From Pseudothauera hydrothermalis (GTDB lineage Bacteria; Pseudomonadota; Gammaproteobacteria; Burkholderiales; Rhodocyclaceae): DNA of 64,000 nucleotides. The translations under genes were made by a program, and so were the position numbers. Positions 40,294-48,863 of this stretch are shown piece by piece (position 1 is the first letter of the stretch; every line of letters starts with the position of its first letter). Where the stretch lies: contig NZ_CP029331.1 in assembly GCF_003345255.1 (NCBI RefSeq), forward strand, positions 1 through 64,000, in the 5' to 3' direction. The notes below the pieces were generated by a model. That model saw only the letters and a program-made list of their open reading frames with translations. It was not told the origin of the DNA and did no database searches.

Positions 40294-41034
40294 ATGAACA
40301 CCGCCCCCGTGATCCTGATCACCGGCGCCGCGCGCCGGGTTGGCGCGCAGATCGCCCGCCACGTGCATGAAGCCGGTGCCAACGTGGTGCTGCACTACCG
40401 CAACTCCGCGCGCGAGGCACAAGCGCTGGCCGACACGCTCAACGCTGCGCGCCCGGACTCGGCCTGGCTGGTTTCCGGCGATCTGGCGGCCGATGGGGTG
40501 CCCGAGGCGGTCATCGCGCAGACCATGGCCCAGGCCGGTCGGCTGGACGGCTTGGTCAATAACGCCTCGAGCTTCTTTCCCACCCCACTCGGCCAGATCG
40601 ATCTGGCCGCCTGGCATGATCTGATCGGCTCCAACCTCAAGGGGCCGTTATTCCTGTCGCAGGCCGCCGCCGCTCCCCTGCGTGAGCGCCGCGGCGCCAT
40701 CGTGAATATCGTCGACATTCACGCCGAGCGCCCGCTGCGCCACTACCCGCTGTACTGCGCCGCCAAGGCCGGGCTGCTCGGCCTGACCCGCGCGCTGGCG
40801 CTGGAGCTGGCGCCCCAGGTGCGGGTCAACGGCGTCTCTCCCGGCCCGGTGGCGTGGCCCGAGGACGGGCAGTTCCCGCCCGAGGAACGCGCCCAGATCG
40901 TGCGCCACACCCTGCTGGGGCGCGAAGGCACGCCGGCCGACATCGCCGGCATGGTGCGCTTCCTGATGCTCGATGCGCCCTACGTGACCGGGCAAATCAT
41001 CGCGGTCGACGGCGGGCGCAGCGCCCGTCTGTAG
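40294..41034 (+). CDS. Pteridine reductase-like SDR
   Basis: NADPH-dependent SDR of 246 residues. The cofactor motif TGAARRVG (TGx3RxG in place of the usual TGx3GxG) is the hallmark of pteridine reductases. NNASSFFPTPLG, the YCAAKAG active site and NGVSPGPVAWP also fit that family. Such enzymes (PTR1, FolM) reduce dihydrofolate, dihydromonapterin or biopterin. FolM activity is therefore plausible but not proven. The gene runs up to ttcA, with 64 bp between them and a separate promoter in the gap. Confidence 0.87.
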   Translation: MNTAPVILITGAARRVGAQIARHVHEAGANVVLHYRNSAREAQALADTLNAARPDSAWLVSGDLAADGVPEAVIAQTMAQAGRLDGLVNNASSFFPTPLGQIDLAAWHDLIGSNLKGPLFLSQAAAAPLRERRGAIVNIVDIHAERPLRHYPLYCAAKAGLLGLTRALALELAPQVRVNGVSPGPVAWPEDGQFPPEERAQIVRHTLLGREGTPADIAGMVRFLMLDAPYVTGQIIAVDGGRSARL

Positions 41035-41059
41035 GTCCGCCGGGACGATACGGTAAGCG

Positions 41060-41065
41060 TATAAT
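41060..41065 (+). promoter_or_regulatory. Consensus -10 (TATAAT) upstream of ttcA
   Basis: TATAAT lies 33 nt before the GTG start of ttcA in the gap after the pteridine-reductase-like gene. The region 16-18 bp upstream has no good -35 match, so an activator or extended contacts may be needed. Confidence 0.5.
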
Positions 41066-41098
41066 CCGCCGGCTTTTTTCCTCTGGGGGCCGTCCATT

Positions 41099-42013
41099 GT
41101 GAGCACCACTGCCTCTGCCGCCGCCGCGGACAAGCGCTACTCCAACACCTTCCTGCGTCTGAAGAAAAAACTGGAACGCAGTGTGGGCGAAGCGATCGCC
41201 GACTTTAACATGATCGAGAACGGCGACACCGTGATGGTGTGCGTGTCCGGCGGCAAGGATTCTTACTCGCTGCTATCCATCCTGCTGGCGCTGCGCGAGC
41301 GTGCGCCGGTGAATTTTCGCCTCGTGGCGATGAACCTGGACCAGAAGCAACCCGGCTTTCCGGCCGAGGTACTGCCGGCCTATTTCGAATCGATCGGCGT
41401 CGAGTACCGCATCGTCACCGAGGACACCTATTCCATCGTCAAGGACAAGATTCCAGCGGGCAAGACTACCTGTTCGCTGTGTTCGCGTCTGCGGCGCGGC
41501 ATCATCTACCGGGTGGCGCGCGAGATCGGCGCCACCAAGATCGCCTTGGGCCACCACCGCGACGACATGCTGGAGACCCTGTTCCTCAACATGTTCTTCG
41601 GCGGCAAAATCAAAGCCATGCCCCCGAAGCTGGTCAGCGACGACGGCCAGCACGTGGTGATCCGCCCACTGGCCTACTGCGCCGAGCACGACATCGAGCG
41701 CTTTGCCCGCGCCATGGCGTACCCGATCATTCCGTGCAACCTATGCGGCTCGCAGGAAAACGCCCAGCGCAAGCAGATCAAGCAGATGCTGCAAAGTTGG
41801 GCGCGCGACTATCCGGGCCGTATCGAGTCGCTGGCCACCGCGCTCAAAAACGTGGTGCCCTCTCACCTGGCCGACCAGCGCCTGTTCGACTTCCAGGGCC
41901 TGGACCGCAATACCGTGGTTGCCGAAGGCGACACCGCGTTTGACCCAATGCCCCTGCCGCCGCGCAGCGGAAATATCGTACCGATCCTGGATCTCGACAC
42001 AGCCGCAGACTGA
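41099..42013 (+). CDS. ttcA: tRNA 2-thiocytidine biosynthesis protein TtcA
   Basis: Thiolates cytidine 32 of certain tRNAs using an Fe-S cluster and ATP activation. The 304-residue protein has the PP-loop SGGKDS at 50-55, the cluster cysteines C125-x2-C128 in [10 protein letters not shown], and C213-x2-C216 in [35 protein letters not shown] is the TtcA core. A GTG start is used; GGGGGC precedes it. The tRNA genes it acts on commonly include arginine tRNAs, and the tRNA-Arg in this window has a C at position 32, which is a possible but unproven target. Confidence 0.95.
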   Translation: MSTTASAAAADKRYSNTFLRLKKKLERSVGEAIADFNMIENGDTVMVCVSGGKDSYSLLSILLALRERAPVNFRLVAMNLDQKQPGFPAEVLPAYFESIGVEYRIVTEDTYSIVKDKIPAGKTTCSLCSRLRRGIIYRVAREIGATKIALGHHRDDMLETLFLNMFFGGKIKAMPPKLVSDDGQHVVIRPLAYCAEHDIERFARAMAYPIIPCNLCGSQENAQRKQIKQMLQSWARDYPGRIESLATALKNVVPSHLADQRLFDFQGLDRNTVVAEGDTAFDPMPLPPRSGNIVPILDLDTAAD

Positions 42014-42109
42014 CACAGCCGATCAGGCTCTTGCGCGGCCCAATTCATTTGCTCATCATGAAGTCCCGCCGCCGCCCCGTATCGGCAGCGTATTGCTGAC
42101 CCGCCGACA

Positions 42110-42979
42110 ATGATCGCGCCAAACCCCATCTGCATCCTGGTTGCCGACATCGCCGACATCGCCCGGCTGGGCGAACGTATGGACGCAGAGGAGGTGCGGC
42201 ATGCGGTGGATCGTTGTCTGAACCGCATCGACCGGGTCATCGAATCTAACGGCGGTGCGCGTCTTGTCCGCGATCCGCACAGCCTGTGCGCCAGTTTCGA
42301 GCACTGCGATGCCGCCGTGCTGGCCGCTTGCGAAATGCTGGAGCGGGTGGCCAGCCTGCCGCCGATCAGCGGCATACAACTGGCGACGCGCGTCGGCGTG
42401 CACTACGGCATGTTGCAGTCCAGCCAGCCGCCCGCAGGCGACGGCCTGACCGTGGCCCGCCGCCTGGCAGCCAGCGCCCAAGCCGGCCAAGCGCTGGCCA
42501 GCAGCGCTGCGGTCATGCAGTTATCCGCGCCGGCTCGTCATTTCGCCAGGCTGCAAGGGTCGCGCAGCCAGATGCTGGAAGGCTTGGACGGGCCGGTCTT
42601 CGAGCTCGGTCACAAACCCGACCACATCGGCCCGCCGCCGGCCGGCAAACGCGCCCAGCAGCAGTTACAGATCATTTTTCGAAACCAACGTCTGCTGGTC
42701 GACGAGCAGCACCCGGTCCTGCTGATCGGCCGCGAACACGGCAACGATGTGGTCATCGACGACCGTCGCGCCTCGCGTCAACACGCCCGCATCGAACGGC
42801 GCAGTGTTGGCTTTTACCTCATCGACCGAAGCCGCAACGGCACCTATGTGACTCTGGACGGCCGCGGCCAACAATGCCTCAAACTTAGCGAAATCCAGCT
42901 CGACGGCCCGGGGCGCCTGGGCTGTGGCTTTTCGACGCTCGAAAAAACAGGTGAGCTGGTGTTCTTTGAATTACTGTGA
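42110..42979 (+). CDS. Degenerate class III nucleotidyl cyclase domain fused to an FHA domain
   Basis: A 289-residue cytoplasmic protein with an N-terminal cyclase-like domain (about 1-160) and a C-terminal FHA domain (about 190-285). The cyclase part has VADIADIARL at the first metal position and RVGVHYG near 103, matching RIGIHTG. The second metal site (normally GD) reads RDPHSL, and the segment that should supply the transition-state Asn and Arg reads GDGLTVARRLA. Catalysis is therefore doubtful. The FHA part shows LLIGREHGNDVVIDDRRASRQHARI and DRSRNGTYV, the residues that bind phosphothreonine. It is probably a regulatory adaptor rather than an enzyme; no kinase gene is adjacent. Confidence 0.82.
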   Translation: MIAPNPICILVADIADIARLGERMDAEEVRHAVDRCLNRIDRVIESNGGARLVRDPHSLCASFEHCDAAVLAACEMLERVASLPPISGIQLATRVGVHYGMLQSSQPPAGDGLTVARRLAASAQAGQALASSAAVMQLSAPARHFARLQGSRSQMLEGLDGPVFELGHKPDHIGPPPAGKRAQQQLQIIFRNQRLLVDEQHPVLLIGREHGNDVVIDDRRASRQHARIERRSVGFYLIDRSRNGTYVTLDGRGQQCLKLSEIQLDGPGRLGCGFSTLEKTGELVFFELL

Positions 42980-43134
42980 CCCCGGCCGGCGGCTTGACGC
43001 CGCTTGCAAACCGCTTGTAGCCATCCGCAGAGACTTCATCGCCCATCCCGGCTCAACGCCGCGCATCTACAGGTATCGAGCCGGCCGATCCGCTAAAATT
43101 ACCGGCTTTTACCTTTCCCACGCAGGCCCTTCGC

Positions 43135-44787
43135 ATGCTGAACAAACATCCGACTTTCTCCGGCATCGCCGGCCCGGTGGTCATCGTCATCATGGACGGC
43201 TACGGCCTGCCCAAAACCGAAGTCGGCAGTGCAATCGCCGCCGCCCGCAAACCGACCCTGGATGCGCTCTTTGCCAACTACCCCACTATCCGGTTGCGCG
43301 CGCATGGCACCGCGGTGGGCATGCCTTCGGACGACGACATGGGCAATTCGGAAGTCGGTCACAACGCCATCGGTGCCGGACAGGTTTATGCCCAAGGCGC
43401 CGCGTTGGTGGCCGAGGCCATTGCATCGGGCGCGATCTGGCGCGGCCAGGCGTGGCAGCAAGTGGTTGCCGGTGCCCAGGCTGGGCGCGGCGTGCTGCAT
43501 TTGATCGGGCTGTTTTCCGACGGCAATGTGCACAGCCATATCGACCACCTCAAAGCCCTGGTGCTGCGCGCGCGTGACGAAGGACTGCGCGCGGTGCGCA
43601 TCCACGCCCTGCTCGATGGCCGCGATGTGCCCGAGACCAGTGCGCTTCTTTACCTGGAGCCCTTCGAAGCCTTCCTCGAGGCGCTGCGGGCAGGCGGTTT
43701 CGATGCACAGATCGCCTCGGGCGGCGGTCGCCAAGTCATCACCATGGACCGCTATGACGCCAACTGGAAGATGGTTGAACTGGGCTGGCACACCCATGTG
43801 CTGGGCCGCGGCGAGCAGTTTGCCAGCGCATCGGCGGCGGTGCGCGCGCTGCGCGCGCGCGCGCCCGGTACCATCGACCAGGATTTACCACCCTTTGTGA
43901 TTGCCTGTGACGGCGCGCCGGTAGGCACCATCGAGGATGGCGATGCGGTGGTGTTTTTCAACTTTCGCGGCGACCGCGCCATCGAGATCACCCGCGCTTT
44001 CGAAGAAGGCGACGAATTCGATAAATTCGACCGCGTGCGCAGGCCCCGAGTCACCTACGCCGGCATGCTTCAGTATGACGGCGACCTCAAGCTGCCCAAG
44101 CGCTTCCTGGTCGATCCGCCGGCCATCCGCGACACCATGGGCGAGTGGTTCTCAAGAAGCGGCATTACCCAGTTTGCCTGCTCCGAGACGCAGAAGTTCG
44201 GTCATGTGACCTATTTCTGGAACGGTAACCGCTCAGGCAAGTTCGCCGGCGAAACCTGGCAGGAAGTGCCCAGCGACATCGTCCCCTTCGAACAACGTCC
44301 GTGGATGAAAGCCGCCGAGATCACCGACGCGATGATTGCAGCGATCGGTAGCGGCCAATACAAGGTGCTGCGTTGCAACTATGCCAACGGCGACATGGTT
44401 GGCCACTCCGGCCATTTCCGCGCCGCCACCATGGCCATCGAGGCGGTCGATTTGGCGCTGTCGCGCCTGCTGCCCGCCATCGACGCAGCCGGCGGCGTGG
44501 CGCTGATTACCGCCGACCACGGCAATGCGGACGAAATGTTCGAACTCGATAAAAAAACCTTGCAGCCGGCGCTCAACCCGGACGGTTCATACAAAGCCAA
44601 GACTTCGCATACCCTCAATCCGGTACCTCTGGCGCTTTATGACAACGTCAGTGGCGGCAAGCTGGGTTTGAAACCGCTCGAGGGCGCCGGACTGTCCAAC
44701 ATTGCCGCCACGGTGGCCAATCTGATCGGCCTTGACAAACACCCCGCCTGGGACGACAGCCTGCTCTCAATTTCTCCTGCCGGCTGA
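43135..44787 (+). CDS. gpmI: 2,3-bisphosphoglycerate-independent phosphoglycerate mutase
   Basis: Manganese-dependent glycolytic and gluconeogenic enzyme interconverting 3- and 2-phosphoglycerate. The 550-residue protein has the metal-binding MDGYG (Asp21) and the phosphoserine nucleophile Ser72 in DDDMGNSEVGHNAIG. DHGNADEM supplies the second metal site near the C-terminus. The large insertion (about 85-320) with HLIGLFSDGNVHSHIDHL and HALLDGRDVPETSA is the mutase lid domain. A TAAAAT hexamer at 43094-43099 could be the -10 of its promoter, without a clear -35. It stands alone between the FHA protein and a chemoreceptor gene. Confidence 0.95.
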   Translation: MLNKHPTFSGIAGPVVIVIMDGYGLPKTEVGSAIAAARKPTLDALFANYPTIRLRAHGTAVGMPSDDDMGNSEVGHNAIGAGQVYAQGAALVAEAIASGAIWRGQAWQQVVAGAQAGRGVLHLIGLFSDGNVHSHIDHLKALVLRARDEGLRAVRIHALLDGRDVPETSALLYLEPFEAFLEALRAGGFDAQIASGGGRQVITMDRYDANWKMVELGWHTHVLGRGEQFASASAAVRALRARAPGTIDQDLPPFVIACDGAPVGTIEDGDAVVFFNFRGDRAIEITRAFEEGDEFDKFDRVRRPRVTYAGMLQYDGDLKLPKRFLVDPPAIRDTMGEWFSRSGITQFACSETQKFGHVTYFWNGNRSGKFAGETWQEVPSDIVPFEQRPWMKAAEITDAMIAAIGSGQYKVLRCNYANGDMVGHSGHFRAATMAIEAVDLALSRLLPAIDAAGGVALITADHGNADEMFELDKKTLQPALNPDGSYKAKTSHTLNPVPLALYDNVSGGKLGLKPLEGAGLSNIAATVANLIGLDKHPAWDDSLLSISPAG

Positions 44788-44869
44788 CGTTATTGACTCA
44801 TCCACGGTAGTTCCTTGGCGTGCAGCCCCCGGCCCGCGTGGCCCCAAACAACAACAATGAGGAAGAGAC

Positions 44870-45991
44870 ATGTTGATCTGGAACCGCAACAAAAACGACT
44901 CGGCGGCCGAAATCGCCCAACTCAGGGCGGCACTGGAGGAGAAAACACGCCAGTTGGCCGTGGCCGAACAGCGCATTGCCGAGGCCGAGCAGCGCGCCCA
45001 CGCCTGTGAAGCGAAGGCCAGGTTTTTACAGGACGTGGTGGCCAACCTCGCCACCTTTTCCCAATCGCTCAAAGAAACCCAGTCCTCGCTGGCGGCACTG
45101 GCCAACACCATGCGGGAAGAGCGGGAGCGGGCGCTGGAAGCGCAGACACTGTCGCAGCATAGCGGCAGTTCGATCGAACGCATTGCCGCCAATCTTGCCG
45201 AACTGGCGGTTGCCTCCAAGGACGCTGCCGGCCGTGTCGGTCAACTGGATGAGCGCGCCCAGCAAGTCGGTGGCATCTTGCAACTGATCAAAGAAATCGC
45301 CGACCAAACGAATCTTCTGGCGCTCAACGCCGCAATCGAAGCCGCACGCGCCGGCGAAGCCGGCAGAGGCTTTGCGGTGGTGGCCGACGAAGTGCGCAAA
45401 CTGGCCGAGCGCACCGCCAGTGCCACCTCGGAAATTGCCACCATGGTCCAGCAAATCCGCGCCGACAGCGCCAGCAGCCGCGACCAGATGGCGGTACTGG
45501 CCGAACGGGCAGGCAGTTTCAGCCACGACGGCCAGGACGCATCGGCCACCATGCATCAACTGCTGAACATGTCCGGCCGCATCGAAAAATCCGTGACCGC
45601 CTCCGCCCTGCGCGGTTTTTGCGAACTAGCCAAGATGGATCACCTGCTCTACAAATTCCGGGTCTATCAAGTGATTTTCGGCCTGTCCGACGAAGACCTC
45701 GGCAGCTTTGCCGACCATCGCAGCTGCCGCCTGGGCAAGTGGTATTACGAAGGCGAAGGCAAAGCATGTTTCTCGGCCTTGCCTGGCTACCGGGACATTG
45801 AAGCGCCCCACATCAAAGTACATGAAGCGGCACTGGCCGCACTCAAGGCGTATCGCAGCGGCGATGAGGCCACCGTGGTCAAGTCGCTCGCCGGCATGGA
45901 GCAAGCCTCACTGGCGGTCATGAACGGCCTGGAGCGCATGGCGCAAAGCGACCTCACCGAAGAAAGCCTGCGCTGCGCCCACGCCCATTGA
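44870..45991 (+). CDS. Soluble chemoreceptor-like protein with CZB zinc-binding domain
   Basis: A 373-residue cytoplasmic protein without transmembrane helices. An N-terminal coiled coil (about 10-100) is followed by the MCP signalling tip [38 protein letters not shown]. The C-terminal CZB domain (about 245-370) holds His258, Cys286, His314 and His318. The spacing reproduces the 3His-1Cys zinc site of DgcZ-type CZB domains. CZB chemoreceptors sense zinc or oxidants such as hypochlorous acid through that cysteine. The sequence [16 protein letters not shown] is the typical core. No che genes lie nearby. Confidence 0.93.
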   Translation: MLIWNRNKNDSAAEIAQLRAALEEKTRQLAVAEQRIAEAEQRAHACEAKARFLQDVVANLATFSQSLKETQSSLAALANTMREERERALEAQTLSQHSGSSIERIAANLAELAVASKDAAGRVGQLDERAQQVGGILQLIKEIADQTNLLALNAAIEAARAGEAGRGFAVVADEVRKLAERTASATSEIATMVQQIRADSASSRDQMAVLAERAGSFSHDGQDASATMHQLLNMSGRIEKSVTASALRGFCELAKMDHLLYKFRVYQVIFGLSDEDLGSFADHRSCRLGKWYYEGEGKACFSALPGYRDIEAPHIKVHEAALAALKAYRSGDEATVVKSLAGMEQASLAVMNGLERMAQSDLTEESLRCAHAH

Positions 45992-46087
45992 CCACCCATC
46001 GCCCGGTCAAGAAAGAAAGTGGCCGCAGCGATAGAAGGGCCAGCATCTTCGAACCCCCCTCCGCAACAGCTTTATCGCCAAAGCAAA

Positions 46088-46115
46088 TGGGCCAGATCCT
46101 TACGGATCTGACCCA
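46088..46115 (-). terminator. Hairpin downstream of tRNA-Arg
   Basis: A 12-bp stem with one mismatch (TGGGTCAGATCC / GGATCTGGCCCA on the minus strand, loop GTAA) begins 11 nt after the encoded CCA end of the tRNA. It is followed by TTTGCTTTG on the minus strand. It probably terminates tRNA-Arg transcription; the T run is interrupted. Confidence 0.6.
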
Positions 46116-46125
46116 GTCATTATTT

Positions 46126-46202
46126 TGGCGCGCCCGGCGCGATTCGAACGCACGACCCCTGCCTTCGGAGGGCAGTACTCTATCCAGCTGAGCTACGGGC
46201 GC
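46126..46202 (-). tRNA. tRNA-Arg (anticodon CCG)
   Basis: A 77-nt cloverleaf on the minus strand. The acceptor stem GCGCCCG pairs with CGGGCGC. The D arm contains AGCTCAGCTGGATAGAGT. The anticodon stem CTGCC / GGCAG encloses loop CTCCGAA with anticodon CCG at 46166-46168. The T arm contains GTTCGAATC. Discriminator G and an encoded CCA complete the 3' end. It reads the CGG codon, frequent in this GC-rich genome. tRNA genes are common integration targets, but no attachment repeat was seen beside it. Confidence 0.96.
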
Positions 46203-46287
46203 TTTGACCGACGCCCCGGACACTGACGTACCGGGAACGAGGGCGGCAGCTTACTCGGGTTTTGGCGCAAAGTCCATGCTGCGAAGA

Positions 46288-46343
46288 ACATTGACACATT
46301 GACGTGCCAAAATGTGGGCGATGGGCTAGCCACTAGGTTAGCC
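46288..46343. promoter_or_regulatory. Cluster of short repeats upstream of ttrS, candidate operator region
   Basis: ACATTGAC occurs twice in tandem at 46288-46303. CACATT at 46295-46300 and AATGTG at 46311-46316 form an inverted repeat with 10 bp between. GGCTAGCC at 46324-46331 is followed by GGTTAGCC at 46336-46343. TTGACA at 46291-46296 matches a -35 hexamer, but no -10 is seen at the right distance. These lie 57-112 bp before the ttrS start and could bind TtrR or a redox regulator; this is inference from position. Confidence 0.35.
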
Positions 46344-46399
46344 ATGATCTTCTAGGACACTTACCCTGGACCTGCATCCAACCCTCGAGTCATCCAGCG

Positions 46400-48208
46400 A
46401 TGACAAATCGTCTTTGGATTTTCGCCCTTCTCTTACTGTTTGCTCGCCTAGTCTTTTCTGCACCGACCGATCAGCCGGCGGTGCGTGTCGGCGTACTTGC
46501 TTTTCTTGGTGTCGAAGCAGCAAACGATGACTGGTCACCTGTGGTACGCCGTCTTCAAGCGGCCATGCCTGATCGCCAAATCAGCCTGGTCCGCCTCGAC
46601 CACCGCAGTCTGCGGGAAGCGGCCGCGCGTGGCGATATCGACTTTTTGATCACCAACCCAGGGCATTATGTAGAGCTTGAGGCAGCCCTGGGCGCAAGCC
46701 GAATTCTTACACTGGATTCGCCACCCGCACATACGCCCGCACGGGCAATCGGCTCCACCGTGGTAGCCCTGGCCAACCGTGATGACCTGCACACCTTGGC
46801 CGATCTACGCGGCAAACGCCTAGCGATCGTCACCCCGGAAGGGTTTGGCGGCTACCAGGTGCTTTGGCGGGAACTGGCCGAGTCGGGGATCGACCCTGGA
46901 AACGATCTGGCGGACTTGAAGGTCGTCGGCCTGCCAATGACCAACGTGTTTCGCGCGCTGGAGGCGGGTCAAGCGGACGCGGGCATCGTGCGCACCTGCC
47001 TGCTGGAAAACCGTCCAACCTGGCGCGAAACCTTCCGCGTGGTGGGCGCGCGCGACGAGGCGGACTTTCCTTGCGCGACCTCATCCAGGCTGTATCCCGA
47101 TTGGCCACTCGCCACCCTGCGCGGCACGCCACCGGAGCTGGCCAAGGAGGTTGCGCTGGCGCTGCTGGCGATGAACGCGGAGCGGGACGGCATGGCCTGG
47201 GCCGTGCCAGCCGACTATCAAGCAGTGCACGAGATGTTCCGTGCGCTGCAGATCGGTCCCTACGCCTATCTCGCCGAACCGACGCTGATGATGCTCGCTG
47301 AGCGCTACTGGCCCTGGGTAGCGGGCTTTGCCTCGCTGTTGGTGGGGTGGATCCTGTATACGGTACGGGTCGAGCATCTGGTGCATCTGCGCACGGCGGA
47401 ACTGCGCACTGCGCTGGCCGCACGCGACGAGTTGGAAGGGCGTATGCGCGCCCACCAGGAGCAGGCCGACCACTTATCGCGTCTGTCGGTGCTGGGCGAA
47501 CTGTCCGGCACGCTTGCGCACGAACTCAACCAACCGCTGGCGACCATCGCCAACTACGCGCAGAGCCTGGTGCGACGCGCCGACGACGGCCGCCTGACCG
47601 ACAGCGCGGTGCGCGAGGCCGCTGACGAGATTGCCATACAGGCTGAACGTGCCGCGGATATTCTGGGGCGCATCCGCGGCTTTGCCCGCAAGCGCACCAC
47701 CGTACGTGAGCCACTTGCACCGCGGACCTTGGCTGAGGATGCCATCGCGCTGTTCCGCGGCATGCTGGCGAGGGCACCGCAAGTCACCCTGACAGACGAA
47801 CTGCCGCCCAATGTCCGCGTGGAAGTCGATCCGCTGCAAATCCAACAGGTGCTGCTGAACCTGCTGAAGAACGGCTACGATGCCAGCCGCGCGCTGCCGC
47901 CGGAACGTCGCCGCCTTGCGGTACTGATCACCGACGGCGACGGCCACGTTTGCATTGCGGTACGGGACCACGGACCAGGGCTGAACGCCGAGGTACGCGA
48001 GCGCCTGTTCGAACCCTTTTTCACGACCAAACCCGATGGCCTGGGGCTGGGTCTATCGATCTGCCGCAGCATCGCCGAAGCGCACCGCGGCAGGTTGACG
48101 GTCAATTGTACCGATTCGCGGCCAGGCTGCGAGTTCATCCTTAGCCTGCCGCTGGCCGCGCCGGAAGACCCGACCACCGAAGCACAACCCGACCATGCTG
48201 CCAATTGA
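46400..48208 (+). CDS. ttrS: Tetrathionate-type sensor histidine kinase TtrS
   Basis: Membrane sensor kinase of 602 residues. It begins with a signal/anchor segment (about 1-21). A periplasmic PhnD-type binding domain (about 25-290) follows, with RVGVLAFLGVEAANDDWSPVVRRLQ, DFLITNPGHYVEL and KRLAIVTPEGFGGYQ. A transmembrane helix lies at about 303-325. The HisKA domain has His374 in LAHELNQPLATIANYAQS, and the HATPase domain has the N box LLKNGYDA and GLGLGLSICRSIAEAH. In Salmonella the same architecture senses tetrathionate and switches on ttrBCA. Its stop overlaps ttrR by 14 bp. The ligand here is inferred from the adjacent ttrBCA genes. Confidence 0.92.
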   Translation: MTNRLWIFALLLLFARLVFSAPTDQPAVRVGVLAFLGVEAANDDWSPVVRRLQAAMPDRQISLVRLDHRSLREAAARGDIDFLITNPGHYVELEAALGASRILTLDSPPAHTPARAIGSTVVALANRDDLHTLADLRGKRLAIVTPEGFGGYQVLWRELAESGIDPGNDLADLKVVGLPMTNVFRALEAGQADAGIVRTCLLENRPTWRETFRVVGARDEADFPCATSSRLYPDWPLATLRGTPPELAKEVALALLAMNAERDGMAWAVPADYQAVHEMFRALQIGPYAYLAEPTLMMLAERYWPWVAGFASLLVGWILYTVRVEHLVHLRTAELRTALAARDELEGRMRAHQEQADHLSRLSVLGELSGTLAHELNQPLATIANYAQSLVRRADDGRLTDSAVREAADEIAIQAERAADILGRIRGFARKRTTVREPLAPRTLAEDAIALFRGMLARAPQVTLTDELPPNVRVEVDPLQIQQVLLNLLKNGYDASRALPPERRRLAVLITDGDGHVCIAVRDHGPGLNAEVRERLFEPFFTTKPDGLGLGLSICRSIAEAHRGRLTVNCTDSRPGCEFILSLPLAAPEDPTTEAQPDHAAN

Positions 48209-48827
48209 TGATTGTGTGATCCATGTTGTCGATGACGACGAAGCGTTCCGCCGCTCGCTGGTTTTCTTGCTCGAATCCGTGGGCTGGCGGGTAGTCAGTC
48301 ATGCTTCGGCCGAGGCGTATCTGGCCGCCGGCAGCGACGCGACGCCCCCGGCTGGCTGCCTAGTGCTCGACATCCGCATGCCTTCGATGAGCGGGTTGGA
48401 ATTGCAAGAGCGCCTGAACGCAAGCGGCACCTTGCTTCCGATTGTGTTCATCACGGGTCATGGCGACGTCGAGCTGGCGGTACAAGCGATGAAGCACGGC
48501 GCCTGCGACTTTCTGCAGAAGCCATTCAAAGATCAGACTTTGCTCGACGCGGTCGCGGCAGCGGTTCGGCGCGGTGCAGAGCAGCGATCACGCGCTGCCC
48601 AGCGCGACGAGGCGGAGGCTAGGCTTGGCCGCCTGTCACCACGCGAGCTGCAAGTGGCCAGGCTGGTGGCGCGCGGTCTGCCAAACAAACAGGTGGCACG
48701 GGCGCTAGACATCAGCGAAAAGACAGTCCATGTGCACCGTCAGCATGTGATGGAGAAAACCGAAACAGGCAGTGCCGCAGAACTGGCGCGCCTGATGCTG
48801 CGCGCCGATCCAGCGGCACTGGATTGA
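48195..48827 (+). CDS. ttrR: Tetrathionate-type response regulator TtrR (FixJ/LuxR class)
   Basis: A 210-residue response regulator. The receiver domain (about 7-120) has the acidic pair in VVDDDEAFRR, phospho-acceptor Asp59 in LVLDIRMPSMSG, Thr in FITGHGDV and Lys in FLQKPF. The LuxR-type helix-turn-helix (about 147-188) is LSPRELQVARLVARGLPNKQVARALDISEKTVHVHRQHVMEK. It overlaps ttrS by 14 bp and converges with ttrA 36 bp away. By analogy with Salmonella it activates ttrBCA when phosphorylated by TtrS; the binding site in the ttrB upstream region was not identified. Confidence 0.93.
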   Translation: MLPIDDCVIHVVDDDEAFRRSLVFLLESVGWRVVSHASAEAYLAAGSDATPPAGCLVLDIRMPSMSGLELQERLNASGTLLPIVFITGHGDVELAVQAMKHGACDFLQKPFKDQTLLDAVAAAVRRGAEQRSRAAQRDEAEARLGRLSPRELQVARLVARGLPNKQVARALDISEKTVHVHRQHVMEKTETGSAAELARLMLRADPAALD

Positions 48828-48863
48828 CCCGGCCGGCCGCACCTATGACCGGTGCCGCCCTCC

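Noticed and set aside
46088-46202. Integration site or island boundary at tRNA-Arg before the ttr locus
   Set aside because: No integrase and no direct repeat of the tRNA 3' end was seen on the far side, and the hairpin is better explained as a terminator.
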